Below the pieces are notes generated by a model that worked only from the letters and a program-made list of their open reading frames with translations, did no database searches and was not told the DNA's origin. The position numbers and the translations under genes were made by a program. Below, piece by piece: positions 51,116 through 59,763 of a DNA stretch of 64,000 bases (positions within the stretch are counted from its first letter, which is position 1; the number at the start of each line of letters is the position of its first letter). Source of the DNA: Elusimicrobiota bacterium (GTDB taxonomy: Bacteria; Elusimicrobiota; Elusimicrobia; 2-02-FULL-39-32); NCBI GenBank assembly GCA_016180425.1, contig JACPBF010000008.1, positions 62,001 to 126,000 of the forward strand. Direction: 5' to 3'.

Positions 51116-51129
51116 TGCCATATATGGCA
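51116..51129. promoter_or_regulatory. operator palindrome of the HigBA-like pair
   Basis: TGCCATATATGGCA is a perfect 14-bp palindrome 22 nt before the toxin start, next to TATAAC/CATAAT-like -10 sequence; the expected place for autorepression by the antitoxin. Confidence 0.65.
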
Positions 51130-51375
51130 CACTCTGTCAAGGGTAACAAACAGGGTGTGCTAGTTTATAACCAATCTATCTCTTGAATTCTCACTTCTCA
51201 GGTAAATCTTTGCGGGATAGGGTTTCTACCATCCTAACCTGCCGGCAAGGAAAATCAAGATAAATCAAATTACTCCATAATCCCTTTTAGTGAGACATTT
51301 TTGACCTTTTCATTCTTTTTTTGCCTCCATCCTGCTCATGATATGATCTCAAACTAATTTTTGATTATGATTATC

Positions 51376-51390
51376 TGGCAACCTTGTTGC
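51376..51390 (+). promoter_or_regulatory. sigma-54 (-24/-12) promoter of amtB-glnK
   Basis: TGGCAACCTTGTTGC has exact sigma-54 spacing. Transcription would start near 51402, about 20 nt before the first leader hairpin. amtB-glnK is a classic sigma-54/NtrC target. Confidence 0.85.
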
Positions 51391-51420
51391 TATAAAAAAT
51401 TTAACAAAATAGTCTTAATC

Positions 51421-51498
51421 GTTCATACAATGGTGTATGAACTTTTTCCGAACATAGGCGTTCGCATGGTTCCATTAAAAAGTGGCGAACGCTTTTTT
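51421..51498 (+). ncRNA. ANTAR-type dual-hairpin antitermination leader
   Basis: First hairpin GTTCATAC-AATGGT-GTATGAAC (51421-51442), 6-nt linker, second hairpin CGAAC-ATAGGC-GTTCG (51449-51464). Both have hexanucleotide loops with A at position 1 and G at position 4, the mark of ANTAR-protein targets. An intrinsic terminator follows (GCGTTCGC 51458-51465 with GCGAACGC 51485-51492, then TTTTTT) that shares bases with the second hairpin, so the two are mutually exclusive. An ANTAR protein, not encoded in this window, would be needed. Confidence 0.72.
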
Positions 51499-51555
51499 AT
51501 TTTTCCGCGTTATCGTTCCCACCTTTTTTAACTTTTTCATCTGGAGGCAAATAAT

Positions 51556-52791
51556 ATGAATATTAACACCGGAGATACCGCGTGGATGCTGATAAGTTCA
51601 GCCCTTGTATTTTTAATGACGCCTGGACTTGCATTCTTTTATGGAGGATTGGTTAGGAAAAAGAATGTCCTGTCTGTTTTAATGCAATGTTTTATTGTAA
51701 TTTGTCTGGTAAGCTTACAATGGATTCTTTTTGGTTACTCCCTTGCTTTTGGTCCTGATATTAAAGGATTCATAGGAGACCTTTCTTGGGCAGGCTTAAA
51801 AGGAGTTGGATTTGATCCATTCCCTGATTATTCAGCTACAATCCCGCACCAACTCTACATGATTTATCAGGCAATGTTTGCAATCATTACGCCCGCATTA
51901 ATTCTGGGCGCTTTTGCTGAAAGAATGAAATTTTCTGCTTTCTGCCTGTTTTCAATTCTATGGACTACATTAGTGTACGATCCGGTTGCTCACTGGGTCT
52001 GGGGAATTGGAGGATTTCTTAGAACCAGCGGCGCATTAGACTTTGCTGGAGGAACAGTCGTTCATATTAACGCGGGCATTGCCGCATTGGTTACAGCTTT
52101 GGTGATAGGTAAACGTACCGGATACCCTGCCCATACTCCTCACCCTCACAATCTTCCTTTTGCTGTGCTGGGAGCAGGGATTTTGTGGTTTGGATGGTTT
52201 GGTTTTAATGCCGGCAGCGCCTTAACTGCTGGAAATTTGGCGGTGAGCGCATTCATAGTCACTCACATTTCCGCATCCACAGCTGGTCTTACATGGGCAA
52301 TCCTTGATTGGATTTTTAATTCTCGACCAACAATGCTTGGAATGATTACGGGTGTGGTTGCTGGACTTGTCGCTATTACCCCTGCATCCGGTTTTGTAAC
52401 TATTTTTGGAGCGATTTGGATAGGATTGGGAGCCGCTGTTATTTGTTATATTTCAGTGGCAGTCATGAAGTCAAAATTCGGGTATGATGATTCGCTAGAT
52501 GCTTTTGGCGTGCATGGAATCGGCGGGATTTGGGGCTCAGTAGCAACCGGCATTTGGGCAACAAAAAGCGTGAATTCTCTGGGAGCTGATGGTTGGTGGT
52601 ATGGCAATCCTCACCAATTCTTTATCCAAGTTAAAGCATCTCTCATCACAATTCTTTATGCTTTTATTGTAACTTACCTTCTACTCAAGATCGTGCATGC
52701 AACAATGGCAATCCGCGTCCGCGAACAAGAGGAAAGAATTGGATTGGATTTAACCCAGCACAGAGAAGACGCTTATACTGTAATCGAATAG
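51556..52791 (+). CDS. amtB: ammonium transporter AmtB
   Basis: Ammonium channel of 411 aa with about 11 helices: LVFLMTPGLAFFYGGLVRKKNVLS at the start, DFAGGTVVHINAGIAAL (first pore His), GWFGFNAGSAL, and DAFGVHGIGGIWG (second pore His). GGAGG ribosome site 8 nt before ATG. Opens the pore for ammonium uptake and is closed by its GlnK partner, encoded 21 nt downstream. Confidence 0.95.
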   Translation: MNINTGDTAWMLISSALVFLMTPGLAFFYGGLVRKKNVLSVLMQCFIVICLVSLQWILFGYSLAFGPDIKGFIGDLSWAGLKGVGFDPFPDYSATIPHQLYMIYQAMFAIITPALILGAFAERMKFSAFCLFSILWTTLVYDPVAHWVWGIGGFLRTSGALDFAGGTVVHINAGIAALVTALVIGKRTGYPAHTPHPHNLPFAVLGAGILWFGWFGFNAGSALTAGNLAVSAFIVTHISASTAGLTWAILDWIFNSRPTMLGMITGVVAGLVAITPASGFVTIFGAIWIGLGAAVICYISVAVMKSKFGYDDSLDAFGVHGIGGIWGSVATGIWATKSVNSLGADGWWYGNPHQFFIQVKASLITILYAFIVTYLLLKIVHATMAIRVREQEERIGLDLTQHREDAYTVIE

Positions 52792-52812
52792 TAACCTTTA
52801 GGAGGAAAAATC

Positions 52813-53154
52813 ATGAAATATATTGTATCCATTATTCAACCTGATCGTTTAGAAGATGTGTTAAAAAAACTGGATGAGAAAGAAATTCATTTGGTTACTG
52901 TCTCGAACGTTCTTGGACGCGGCAGGCAGAAAGGCATTTCAGAGGTTTACCGCAGCCATAAAGAGGTTGGCAGCCTTTTAAAAAAAATAAAACTTGAAAT
53001 TGCGGTGAACGAAGATTACGTCAAAAAAACTATTGAAGCAGTCACCCTTGGAGCAAGAACAGGCCAAATCGGAGATGGAAAAATATTTGTTCTCGACCTT
53101 CAAGACTGCATTCGGATAAGAACTGGAGAAAAAGGGAGCATGGCGATCGGATAA
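52813..53154 (+). CDS. glnK: PII signal protein GlnK
   Basis: PII protein of 113 aa. The C-terminal signature TGQIGDGKIFVLDL and the B-loop are standard, and GRGRQKGISEVYR begins the T-loop. The usual uridylylated Tyr-51 region (YRGAEY) reads YRSHKEVG, so the Tyr is replaced by Glu. AGGAGG precedes the ATG. Binds AmtB in nitrogen-rich cells; control must rely on ATP/ADP/2-oxoglutarate rather than uridylylation. Confidence 0.93.
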   Translation: MKYIVSIIQPDRLEDVLKKLDEKEIHLVTVSNVLGRGRQKGISEVYRSHKEVGSLLKKIKLEIAVNEDYVKKTIEAVTLGARTGQIGDGKIFVLDLQDCIRIRTGEKGSMAIG

Positions 53155-53204
53155 AAAATTACAAAACCAATTTTTAACTTCATTTTTTATTATAATGAGA
53201 TTTA

Positions 53205-53510
53205 ATGAAATCTAAACGTAAAATATCTAAAAGTATTATATGTTTACTCCTTGCGCTGCTTTACATGGATACAACGATCACTTTTCAATTCCCAACCCTA
53301 GACACCATAGATATCTCCGATTATTTTTTTAATGTTGATTTAGATGAAAAAAGCATCAATAAGTTTTCTAAATTAAAAAACAATCCATTTGTTTTAAAAC
53401 ATGATTCATACTCAAGCTCTTTTACCAGAGAATTCCTAGCGACTCTTCCGATTTTTCAATTTGCCTTTTTTAGCGTTATCACTAAAAAAGGCTGCAGGTC
53501 TCCCCCCTAA
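53205..53510 (+). CDS. hypothetical secreted or membrane-anchored protein
   Basis: 101 aa with a basic N-terminus and hydrophobic segment (SIICLLLALLYMDTTITF), then an acidic stretch and a second hydrophobic stretch (FLATLPIFQFAFFSVI). A TATAAT-like -10 sits about 15 nt upstream, but no strong ribosome site is seen. Family not recognised; may not be expressed. Confidence 0.45.
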   Translation: MKSKRKISKSIICLLLALLYMDTTITFQFPTLDTIDISDYFFNVDLDEKSINKFSKLKNNPFVLKHDSYSSSFTREFLATLPIFQFAFFSVITKKGCRSPP

Positions 53511-53554
53511 AAGTTTTTCTGCTTAATTAGTTACTCAAAAAATAAACTATTCTT

Positions 53555-53574
53555 GATTAGAATTTATTCTAATC
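53555..53574. other. 20-bp palindrome
   Basis: GATTAGAATTTATTCTAATC, 37 nt before the start of the next gene. It could be an operator or the end structure of the 101-aa gene. Confidence 0.5.
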
Positions 53575-53610
53575 TAAATTAATTCATCTATTTATTAAAG
53601 GAGATTCAAA

Positions 53611-53814
53611 ATGAAAAAATATATTTTAGTATTTGCATTTGCTGTAATGCCATTAGTTTCTAGCTTTGCTGAAGAAGCGGCAAAACCCCAAACCACACCA
53701 GCACAAACCGGGACTGTTGCGGCTCCTAAAGAAACTGGGAAAAAGGATATGCAAAAAACAGATGCGTCTAAACCAGTAATAAAAAAAGCTAGAAAAAAAG
53801 TTAAAAAGATGTAA
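53611..53814 (+). CDS. small secreted Lys-rich protein
   Basis: 67 aa: clear signal peptide (KKYILVFAFAVMPLVSSFA-EEA), then low-complexity Thr/Pro/Ala/Lys sequence ending in KKARKKVKKM. Strong ribosome site AAGGAG 7 nt before the ATG. Family not recognised; the basic tail could bind nucleic acid or acidic polymers. Confidence 0.65.
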   Translation: MKKYILVFAFAVMPLVSSFAEEAAKPQTTPAQTGTVAAPKETGKKDMQKTDASKPVIKKARKKVKKM

Positions 53815-53868
53815 TCTGCAACTCAAATAATTCTACCTAAATTGAATTATAAGGGTTAAGCAAAATAA

Positions 53869-53902
53869 GTTAGCGGCCTGTTTTTTTTAACAGGCTGCTA
53901 AC
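53869..53902. terminator. 14-bp hairpin, terminator-like
   Basis: GTTAGCGGCCTGTT and AACAGGCTGCTAAC pair (one G-U) around a T6 loop, between the 67-aa gene and a convergent region. No T run follows, only TTTAAAATTT. Confidence 0.55.
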
Positions 53903-53918
53903 TTTAAAATTTATAACT

Positions 53919-54203
53919 GTGATAGATTTATTTACAGTAGGTTTGGTTGGAACAAAATTTTTTCATGCAGGGCTTTTTATCTTTTACAGAATTGCGGTTT
54001 GGTCTGGCTCTGTATATTTTTATAAAAAATTTAAAAAAACACACAATTTATTCTTTCTTATACTCTCTATCTTTATCTATATCACTTCCTGGGCATTAGT
54101 CTTTATACTCTCATCTAAAGTTTGGAAATTCCTAACAGACTATTTCAATAACGGGGTAAAGATGGGTCTATCTCTCTTGCCCACGCATCAATCCCGCCCT
54201 TAA
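53919..54203 (+). CDS. possible small membrane protein
   Basis: 94 aa from GTG with two hydrophobic segments (FFHAGLFIFYRIAVWSGSVYF; LFFLILSIFIYITSWALVFILSS). Its 3' end overlaps the convergent moeB-like gene by about 59 nt, and no ribosome site is evident. Family not recognised. Confidence 0.35.
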   Translation: MIDLFTVGLVGTKFFHAGLFIFYRIAVWSGSVYFYKKFKKTHNLFFLILSIFIYITSWALVFILSSKVWKFLTDYFNNGVKMGLSLLPTHQSRP

Positions 54204-55296
54204 CATTCTTTACTTTTTTAAACCCAAAAGTTTTTAAAATTCTAACAGCCTGAGCGCTGCGCCCTCCTAACTTACAATGAACATAAATTTCATCCGCAGT
54301 ATCCAGCTCATTCACCCGGGTTGCTAAGGTTCCTAAAGGAATTAAACGGGACTCTTTTAAATGCACAATCTGATATTCCTCTGGTTCCCTCACATCCACC
54401 AGCACAATTTTATTCCCTTTAGAGTCAAGCAAAGATTTTAATTCCTTTACACTCACCTCTTCTAGTCCGCCAGCAGGCTGAGGAGCTTCCTCTGATTTTT
54501 TTAATCCGCAAAATTGTTCATAATCTATTAATTGTTTTATGGTTGGATGATCTCCGCAAACAGGGCACTCTGGATCGCGCGCAATTTTTACCTCTCTAAA
54601 ACGCATCTCCATTGCGTTAAAAAGGAGTAAACGTCCAATTAAAGGCTCCCCTTTCCCTAAAATTAATTTAATCGCCTCAGTTGCCTGCATAACGCCAATA
54701 ATGCCGGGAAGTATTCCTAAAACTCCTCCTTCAGCGCAAGAAGGCACCATTCCCGGAGGAGGCGGTTCCGGATACAAACAACGGTAGCAGGGTCCCTCAG
54801 GAGTTTTAAAAACTGTGGACTGACCATCAAACCTATAAATGCTCCCATAAATTAAAGGCTTTTTAGTAAATACGCAAGCATCATTGACTAAGTAACGGGT
54901 TGGAAAATTATCTGTCCCATCAATCACAATGTCATAATTTTCAATAATCTTCATAATATTTTCACTGGTTAGTTTTTCCGTGTAAATATTCACTTTTGTC
55001 TCTGGATTAATAGAGAGAATCCGTTCCTTGGCAGACTCTACTTTTGGCCTGCCCACATCTTCTGTGCGGTGAATAATCTGCCTTTGCAAATTAGAAAAAT
55101 CCACCAGATCAAAATCAACCAGTCCTAAAGTTCCTACACCTGCAGCTGAAAGATAGAGCCCTAAAGGAGATCCTAAACCTCCAGCTCCAATCAAAAGTAT
55201 GCGGGCTTTGAGGAGTTTTTCCTGGCCATCCACTCCCACCTCTGGCATAATTAAATGCCTGGAATATCTTTGAATTTGTTCGTTAGTTAAAGTCAT
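54145..55296 (-). CDS. moeB: MoeB/ThiF-type adenylyltransferase with rhodanese domain
   Basis: Activates the C-terminus of MoaD (and possibly ThiS) for sulfur transfer (383 aa). E1-like domain: GAGGLGSPLGLYLSAAGVGTLGLVDFD, NLQRQIIH, DGTDNFPTRYLVND, Zn Cys pairs CYRCLYP and CPVCGD. The C-terminal rhodanese domain (about 275-383) has active-site Cys in VHCKLGGRSAQA. Completes Moco sulfur transfer with moaD/moaE. Confidence 0.9.
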   Translation of the reverse strand: MTLTNEQIQRYSRHLIMPEVGVDGQEKLLKARILLIGAGGLGSPLGLYLSAAGVGTLGLVDFDLVDFSNLQRQIIHRTEDVGRPKVESAKERILSINPETKVNIYTEKLTSENIMKIIENYDIVIDGTDNFPTRYLVNDACVFTKKPLIYGSIYRFDGQSTVFKTPEGPCYRCLYPEPPPPGMVPSCAEGGVLGILPGIIGVMQATEAIKLILGKGEPLIGRLLLFNAMEMRFREVKIARDPECPVCGDHPTIKQLIDYEQFCGLKKSEEAPQPAGGLEEVSVKELKSLLDSKGNKIVLVDVREPEEYQIVHLKESRLIPLGTLATRVNELDTADEIYVHCKLGGRSAQAVRILKTFGFKKVKNVKGGIDAWAREIDPSLPRY

Positions 55297-55367
55297 GAAT
55301 TTTTTACCTTCCTAAATAATTTTAATGCAAAAGTCGCTTCTACTCCGATTTTGGCTTGCAGCTTAAA

Positions 55368-56012
55368 CTAAACAATAATTTTTTCTAGATCTTGCAATTT
55401 ATCAATAAAAAAATCTGGTTTAAATTTCTCTAACTCTTTTTTAGGACGATACCCGTAAGTGACGGCGCAAGTCTTCATTCCTGCGGCATGCCCCCCCTCC
55501 ATATCTGTGGTGCCGTCCCCAATCACTAAAGTGCGGCTTGGAGAAACGCTCATTTTTTTTATAGCTTCCAAAAAAGGCTGGGGGTGAGGTTTTTTTTGTT
55601 CAGTGGACTCTGCTCCTAAAACAACGGCAAACACATGTTCTAAAGAAAAATGTTGCAGGGTTTTGATCACCATGGAATAAGGTTTATTGCTCACCATTCC
55701 TAACTTTTTTTCTTTATATTTCTTCAAGACCTCTTTAACTCCGGGGTAAAGGGCTGTTCTATCCACGCAATGATGAAGATAATATTCTTTAAAAATTTTA
55801 ATTGCTTTTTCCAAGATAAGATCATCTTTTTTGCCAATGGCTCTGCCCATTAAAATTCTAACCCCATCGCCCACAATGCTTTGAACTTCTAAAAGTGATT
55901 TTTCAGGAAGCCCTAACTGCTTTAAAGCGTAATTTAAAGCAAAGGCGATATCCTCTGAAGAATCTATTAAAGTTCCGTCTAAATCAAAAATTAACCCTTC
56001 CATTTTTATCAT
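55368..56012 (-). CDS. HAD-family phosphatase, Gph-like
   Basis: Phosphoglycolate phosphatase-like hydrolase (214 aa). HAD motifs: LIFDLDGTLIDS (catalytic Asp), MVSNKPYSM, KPHPQPF (Lys) and VIGDGTTDMEGGHAAG. Removes phosphate from phosphoglycolate or another small molecule. Confidence 0.87.
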   Translation of the reverse strand: MIKMEGLIFDLDGTLIDSSEDIAFALNYALKQLGLPEKSLLEVQSIVGDGVRILMGRAIGKKDDLILEKAIKIFKEYYLHHCVDRTALYPGVKEVLKKYKEKKLGMVSNKPYSMVIKTLQHFSLEHVFAVVLGAESTEQKKPHPQPFLEAIKKMSVSPSRTLVIGDGTTDMEGGHAAGMKTCAVTYGYRPKKELEKFKPDFFIDKLQDLEKIIV

Positions 56013-56099
56013 TATATCACCATTTAATTATTGACTGCAAACCAAGGAATCCTGCCGCAGTAAAACTTTTAGAATGCTTAAGTTGCCCAAACCCTTGAC

Positions 56100-56891
56100 C
56101 TATCTTTTTGGTTCCGCATAAAAACGAATCCAGCTTAAAATTTTTTCTTCTAGGATGGAGGGGGTCTCTGGTTTTCCTCTACGGAACATTCCCACCCCAT
56201 GTCCAAAAATCTCCGTATCAGAAAAAACATAAAGAGAAACTTTATGATTCCCTAAATTACGGTTCTCTATTTGCAGCATCCGAACACTTTGAAAAGCATA
56301 GCTGTCCGCAGGGCTTACCGCAATCAATAAAGGACGTCTTCCATAAATAGAAAGTAGTTCGTCAATTTTTATCCCTTGATAATTGATCCCGGGTGAAAGT
56401 AAGATTGAAAAAGGGATTTCCGGGTGATGTGCCGCATACTGAAAAGCGATATTAGCTCCAATGCTTGCTCCTCCAACAGCAATCTGAGCAGGTAGAATTC
56501 CATATTTTTCATTTAAAAATTGAATGGCAAAACCTAGATCTTTTATCATTTTTCCCCACTCAGACTCCAACCCTTGGTCATTAAACTCTTCAAATCTGAT
56601 TAACTTTCCAGAAATGGTTTTTATGCTTTTTCCATGTCCCCTTAAATCATAGATCAGAACGCCAAATCCTTTAGCATGCAGAAATTGAGAAAAATTTTTC
56701 CACTCCTCTTTTACGCTCGCAACTCCATGAAGAAAAATAAAAGTTAGTTTCTTATTCTTTGGCTTATAGAACTCGCCAACTATTTTTACCCCATCTTGCC
56801 CTGTAAAATAAACTTTTTCTTCTATTGCATGAAGAGGAGCAATAAAAAGAAAACTAATAAAAAATAAAAAGTTTTTCCTATAAAATTTCAT
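56100..56891 (-). CDS. secreted alpha/beta hydrolase
   Basis: 263 aa with a signal peptide (FLFFISFLFIAPLHA). Fold motifs: FIFLHGVASVKEEW (oxyanion region), nucleophile elbow GGASIGANI (Ser near 143), catalytic Asp candidate in VSPADSYAF and His in FGHGVGMF. Carboxylesterase or peptidase-like; substrate unknown. Confidence 0.8.
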   Translation of the reverse strand: MKFYRKNFLFFISFLFIAPLHAIEEKVYFTGQDGVKIVGEFYKPKNKKLTFIFLHGVASVKEEWKNFSQFLHAKGFGVLIYDLRGHGKSIKTISGKLIRFEEFNDQGLESEWGKMIKDLGFAIQFLNEKYGILPAQIAVGGASIGANIAFQYAAHHPEIPFSILLSPGINYQGIKIDELLSIYGRRPLLIAVSPADSYAFQSVRMLQIENRNLGNHKVSLYVFSDTEIFGHGVGMFRRGKPETPSILEEKILSWIRFYAEPKR

Positions 56892-56959
56892 TGTTTTGAA
56901 AATTCCCTCTATAAAACTTGAAACGAATCGCTAAACTCTTTAAAAAAAATAGTCCCACA

Positions 56960-57535
56960 TTAAAAATATTTTAAAATTATTGCCTTAAAAAAAGAAAAAA
57001 TTAGTTTGCAAAAATATTTTAAAAAATGCGGGCGAAAAATTTCTTTAGATTCCCTGTCTCCCACAAACCGCCAATGCCAAGGCTCATAACCAATATGCTG
57101 CCAATTATTTTTAGGGAAAGAGAGTTCAAAGCCAAAGTTTAAAGCATGTTTGATAAGCCAATCAAAAGCTTGAGTAGATTCAAAACTAGGTTCATCATCT
57201 GTTTCCGGCTTTTTTTTGTCTGCAAAATCAAAAACAGATCCTGTGTGGTGTTCTGAATAGCCTGCTGGAGCGACCCACTCAATCCCCTGTCCCTTTCCAT
57301 GCTTCTCTTCTGCTTTTTTAAAAAGCTCTTTCTGTTCTTCATAAGTGCGGTAAGAAGAAAGCACTACAATCTCAACCCCCTCATTTCTTGCAGTTTCAAG
57401 CAACTTTTGAAGTTGAGGAAAAACAGTTTTTCTAACCTTACAAATCTGGGAAGGATCGCGCAGCCAATCTGAAGGGAACTTGATTAAAAGTTCATCCTCA
57501 GGTTCTGGATAAGGCAGATGAAAAATCAAGCTCAT
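56960..57535 (-). CDS. D-alanyl-D-alanine carboxypeptidase, VanY-like
   Basis: Peptidase M15B fold (191 aa): SSYRTYEEQKELF, Zn ligands in YSEHHTGSVFDFAD and the catalytic/ligand EPWHWRFVG. No N-terminal signal peptide, but a hydrophobic C-terminal tail (FCKLIFSFFKAIILKYF) may tether it. Trims cell-wall peptides. Start is adjacent to the permease stop. Confidence 0.85.
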   Translation of the reverse strand: MSLIFHLPYPEPEDELLIKFPSDWLRDPSQICKVRKTVFPQLQKLLETARNEGVEIVVLSSYRTYEEQKELFKKAEEKHGKGQGIEWVAPAGYSEHHTGSVFDFADKKKPETDDEPSFESTQAFDWLIKHALNFGFELSFPKNNWQHIGYEPWHWRFVGDRESKEIFRPHFLKYFCKLIFSFFKAIILKYF

Positions 57536-58858
57536 TTAAAAAAGTTGGTTTTTAGATCTTTGGCTGAATTTGTTCCAAAGAAAATAGATGGGTATTCCTA
57601 AAAGCACCATGCCTAAACCCCAAAATGAATCTTTGGGCTGTTTAAGAATAGTGCTTACAATAATCCAGGTCATGGCGATCACAAAAAGAATTGGGATCAA
57701 AGGATATCCCGCAGTAGAATAAACTGGATGCGTATGATCAGCATGATTTCTTTTACGCAATACAAATAAGCCTAAAACACTTAAAGTTTGAAAAAAAATA
57801 GCAGGCACTGTGGCATAATCTAAAAGCTGATCAAAAGTTCCTGAAACTGCTAAGATTGAAGCGAGCATCCCTTGAAAAAAAATCGCTTTAGTAGGGGAGG
57901 CAAAAGAAGCATGAACTTCGCTTAAAGCCACTGGAAAAAGCCCATCTTTTGCCATGGCATAAAGTATTCTTGGTCCAGTTAAAATTGTGGCGGATAAACA
58001 ACCCAAAATAGAAACAGCCACTAACCCGCCAATAACTTGTCCAATCGCATCCCCAAAAAATATTTTAGAAGCTACCGTCACAATCTTTGTTTTATTTTCC
58101 GGAGAATTGACCGGCACAGCATAGATATAAAGGGAAGCAAGCGCAAGATAAATTAAAGTTACAAGTAAGGCTCCAAAAAAAAGAGAAACAGGTATGTTTT
58201 TAGATGGATTTTTTACTTCCCCTGCAACATAGACTGTTGCATCCCAGCCAGAATAGGTGTAAAGGATTGGAACCATGGCTAAAGGAAGCGCGCCCCAAAA
58301 AGAATGTGAAGATTCTTGAGAAACAAAAAAATTAGAAAATGATCCATTGCCAGATAAAAAACCAGCTAAGATCAAGATAAAGATTAATAATAGTTTTAAT
58401 ACCATAAAACCATCTTGTAATCCTGCGCCCCATTTTACTCCTAAATAGTTGATAATAGAGATGGCGCTAATCAAAAGAAGAGCTACTCCTTTTGCGGTCC
58501 ATGGATCTTGAATGCCGGCATATTTTGTAAATCCAATAGCAAGAAATGCCGATGCTCCGGGCAAAGTAACAAGGCTGGATGAAAAACCAGAAAGAAATCC
58601 CATTAAAGGGCCAAAAGCTTCTCTTAAATAAACATACCCTCCGCCAGCGCGAGGGAATCGAGTGCCTAATTCCGCATAGGATAGAGCCCCTGCTAAAGAA
58701 AGGAGACCTCCAAAAAACCAGGCCAATAAAATATAAGATGGATTAGGCAGAATGAATGAAATGCGGCCAGCAGTTACAAAAATGCCAATTCCAATCATGT
58801 TTCCAGCTACAAGCATGGTGCAGGAAAAAGCGCCAAGTTCTCTTCTTAATTCAGTCAA
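57536..58858 (-). CDS. APC-family amino acid permease
   Basis: 12-helix transporter of 440 aa. GNMIGIGIFVTAG and FGPLMGFLSGF in helices 1 and 3, PILYTYSGWDATVYVAGEVKNPSKNIP in helix 6. The LAT/APC type exchanges or imports amino acids. TTG start supported by GGGGGTGAT 7 nt upstream. Followed without a gap by the VanY-like gene, perhaps taking up released peptide amino acids. Confidence 0.87.
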   Translation of the reverse strand: MTELRRELGAFSCTMLVAGNMIGIGIFVTAGRISFILPNPSYILLAWFFGGLLSLAGALSYAELGTRFPRAGGGYVYLREAFGPLMGFLSGFSSSLVTLPGASAFLAIGFTKYAGIQDPWTAKGVALLLISAISIINYLGVKWGAGLQDGFMVLKLLLIFILILAGFLSGNGSFSNFFVSQESSHSFWGALPLAMVPILYTYSGWDATVYVAGEVKNPSKNIPVSLFFGALLVTLIYLALASLYIYAVPVNSPENKTKIVTVASKIFFGDAIGQVIGGLVAVSILGCLSATILTGPRILYAMAKDGLFPVALSEVHASFASPTKAIFFQGMLASILAVSGTFDQLLDYATVPAIFFQTLSVLGLFVLRKRNHADHTHPVYSTAGYPLIPILFVIAMTWIIVSTILKQPKDSFWGLGMVLLGIPIYFLWNKFSQRSKNQLF

Positions 58859-59003
58859 CTCTTATATCACCCCCTTTGAAAAAACAGACAAGCCCGTGTC
58901 ACTCTACCCTTCGGGTTTTTGTCATCATTGGATTATGGAATTCAACATAGATACAGGCAAGTCCATTAGAACCCTTTCCTTTTTAGTTTCCATCAGTTTT
59001 AGA

Positions 59004-59696
59004 TTAATCCTTTTTTTGCGCAAGAATCAGGATGTGCCTTGATCCATATTTTCCTAAAAGCCTGGCTGGCATTCGTAAAATTTTAACAATTGTAATTGAA
59101 GAAATCAGTTTCTTTACCCAAAAAAAATTTCGTATCCCTTTAAACCATGATTCAAATTGATACCAGACGCGATCATATAATGGATAAATAAAAACAATTT
59201 TAAAATGGCTGCTCTCAATTAATTCAAGGAAACGATTGTAATCCTTGGTCTTTAAATAATCGCTAAAAAGACAAATCCCATCTTTTTTTAAGCTCATATG
59301 AATTTCAGCAAGCGCTTTCTTTCTCTTTTCCTTTAGCACAAATTCATGAATCCCATCTGAAACTACAATTAAATCAAATGTCTCTTGCAAAAATGGAAGA
59401 CCGGGCAAGGCTGCGACTAAAAATTTAGCGTGAGACATTGGACAATTTAAACTGGCAGTCTTTACCGCTAAAGAAGATACGTCAAATCCAACTAATCGTT
59501 TACTTAAAGGTAAAAGTTTCCGCGTAAGCTGACCAAGACTTGTGCCAATATCTAGGACATTTTCAAAGGTTCCTTTAAATCCAAAAAGAAGGTCTGGAAT
59601 TTCCTCATGCCGTAAAATTTCAGCCCCTCTTGCGCGATAATTCCAGGGTTCTTTATGCTCTTGATAAATCTTCTGATAATAAGCCTGCGTGGCCAT
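59004..59696 (-). CDS. class I SAM-dependent methyltransferase
   Basis: 230 aa: NVLDIGTSLGQLTRKLLPL (motif I), VGFDVSSLAVKTA (motif II), FDLIVVSDGIHEF, then EIHMSLKKDGICLFSDY. NodS-like small-molecule methyltransferases have this design. AAGGATAG ribosome site before the ATG. Ends in basic residues with a hydrophobic section (LISSITIVKILRMP). Substrate unknown. Confidence 0.78.
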   Translation of the reverse strand: MATQAYYQKIYQEHKEPWNYRARGAEILRHEEIPDLLFGFKGTFENVLDIGTSLGQLTRKLLPLSKRLVGFDVSSLAVKTASLNCPMSHAKFLVAALPGLPFLQETFDLIVVSDGIHEFVLKEKRKKALAEIHMSLKKDGICLFSDYLKTKDYNRFLELIESSHFKIVFIYPLYDRVWYQFESWFKGIRNFFWVKKLISSITIVKILRMPARLLGKYGSRHILILAQKKD

Positions 59697-59763
59697 TTTC
59701 TATCCTTTTAAACCGAGATTATGCATTAGAAAATGAAAACAAAATCTCTCTTCTAATTCAGAG

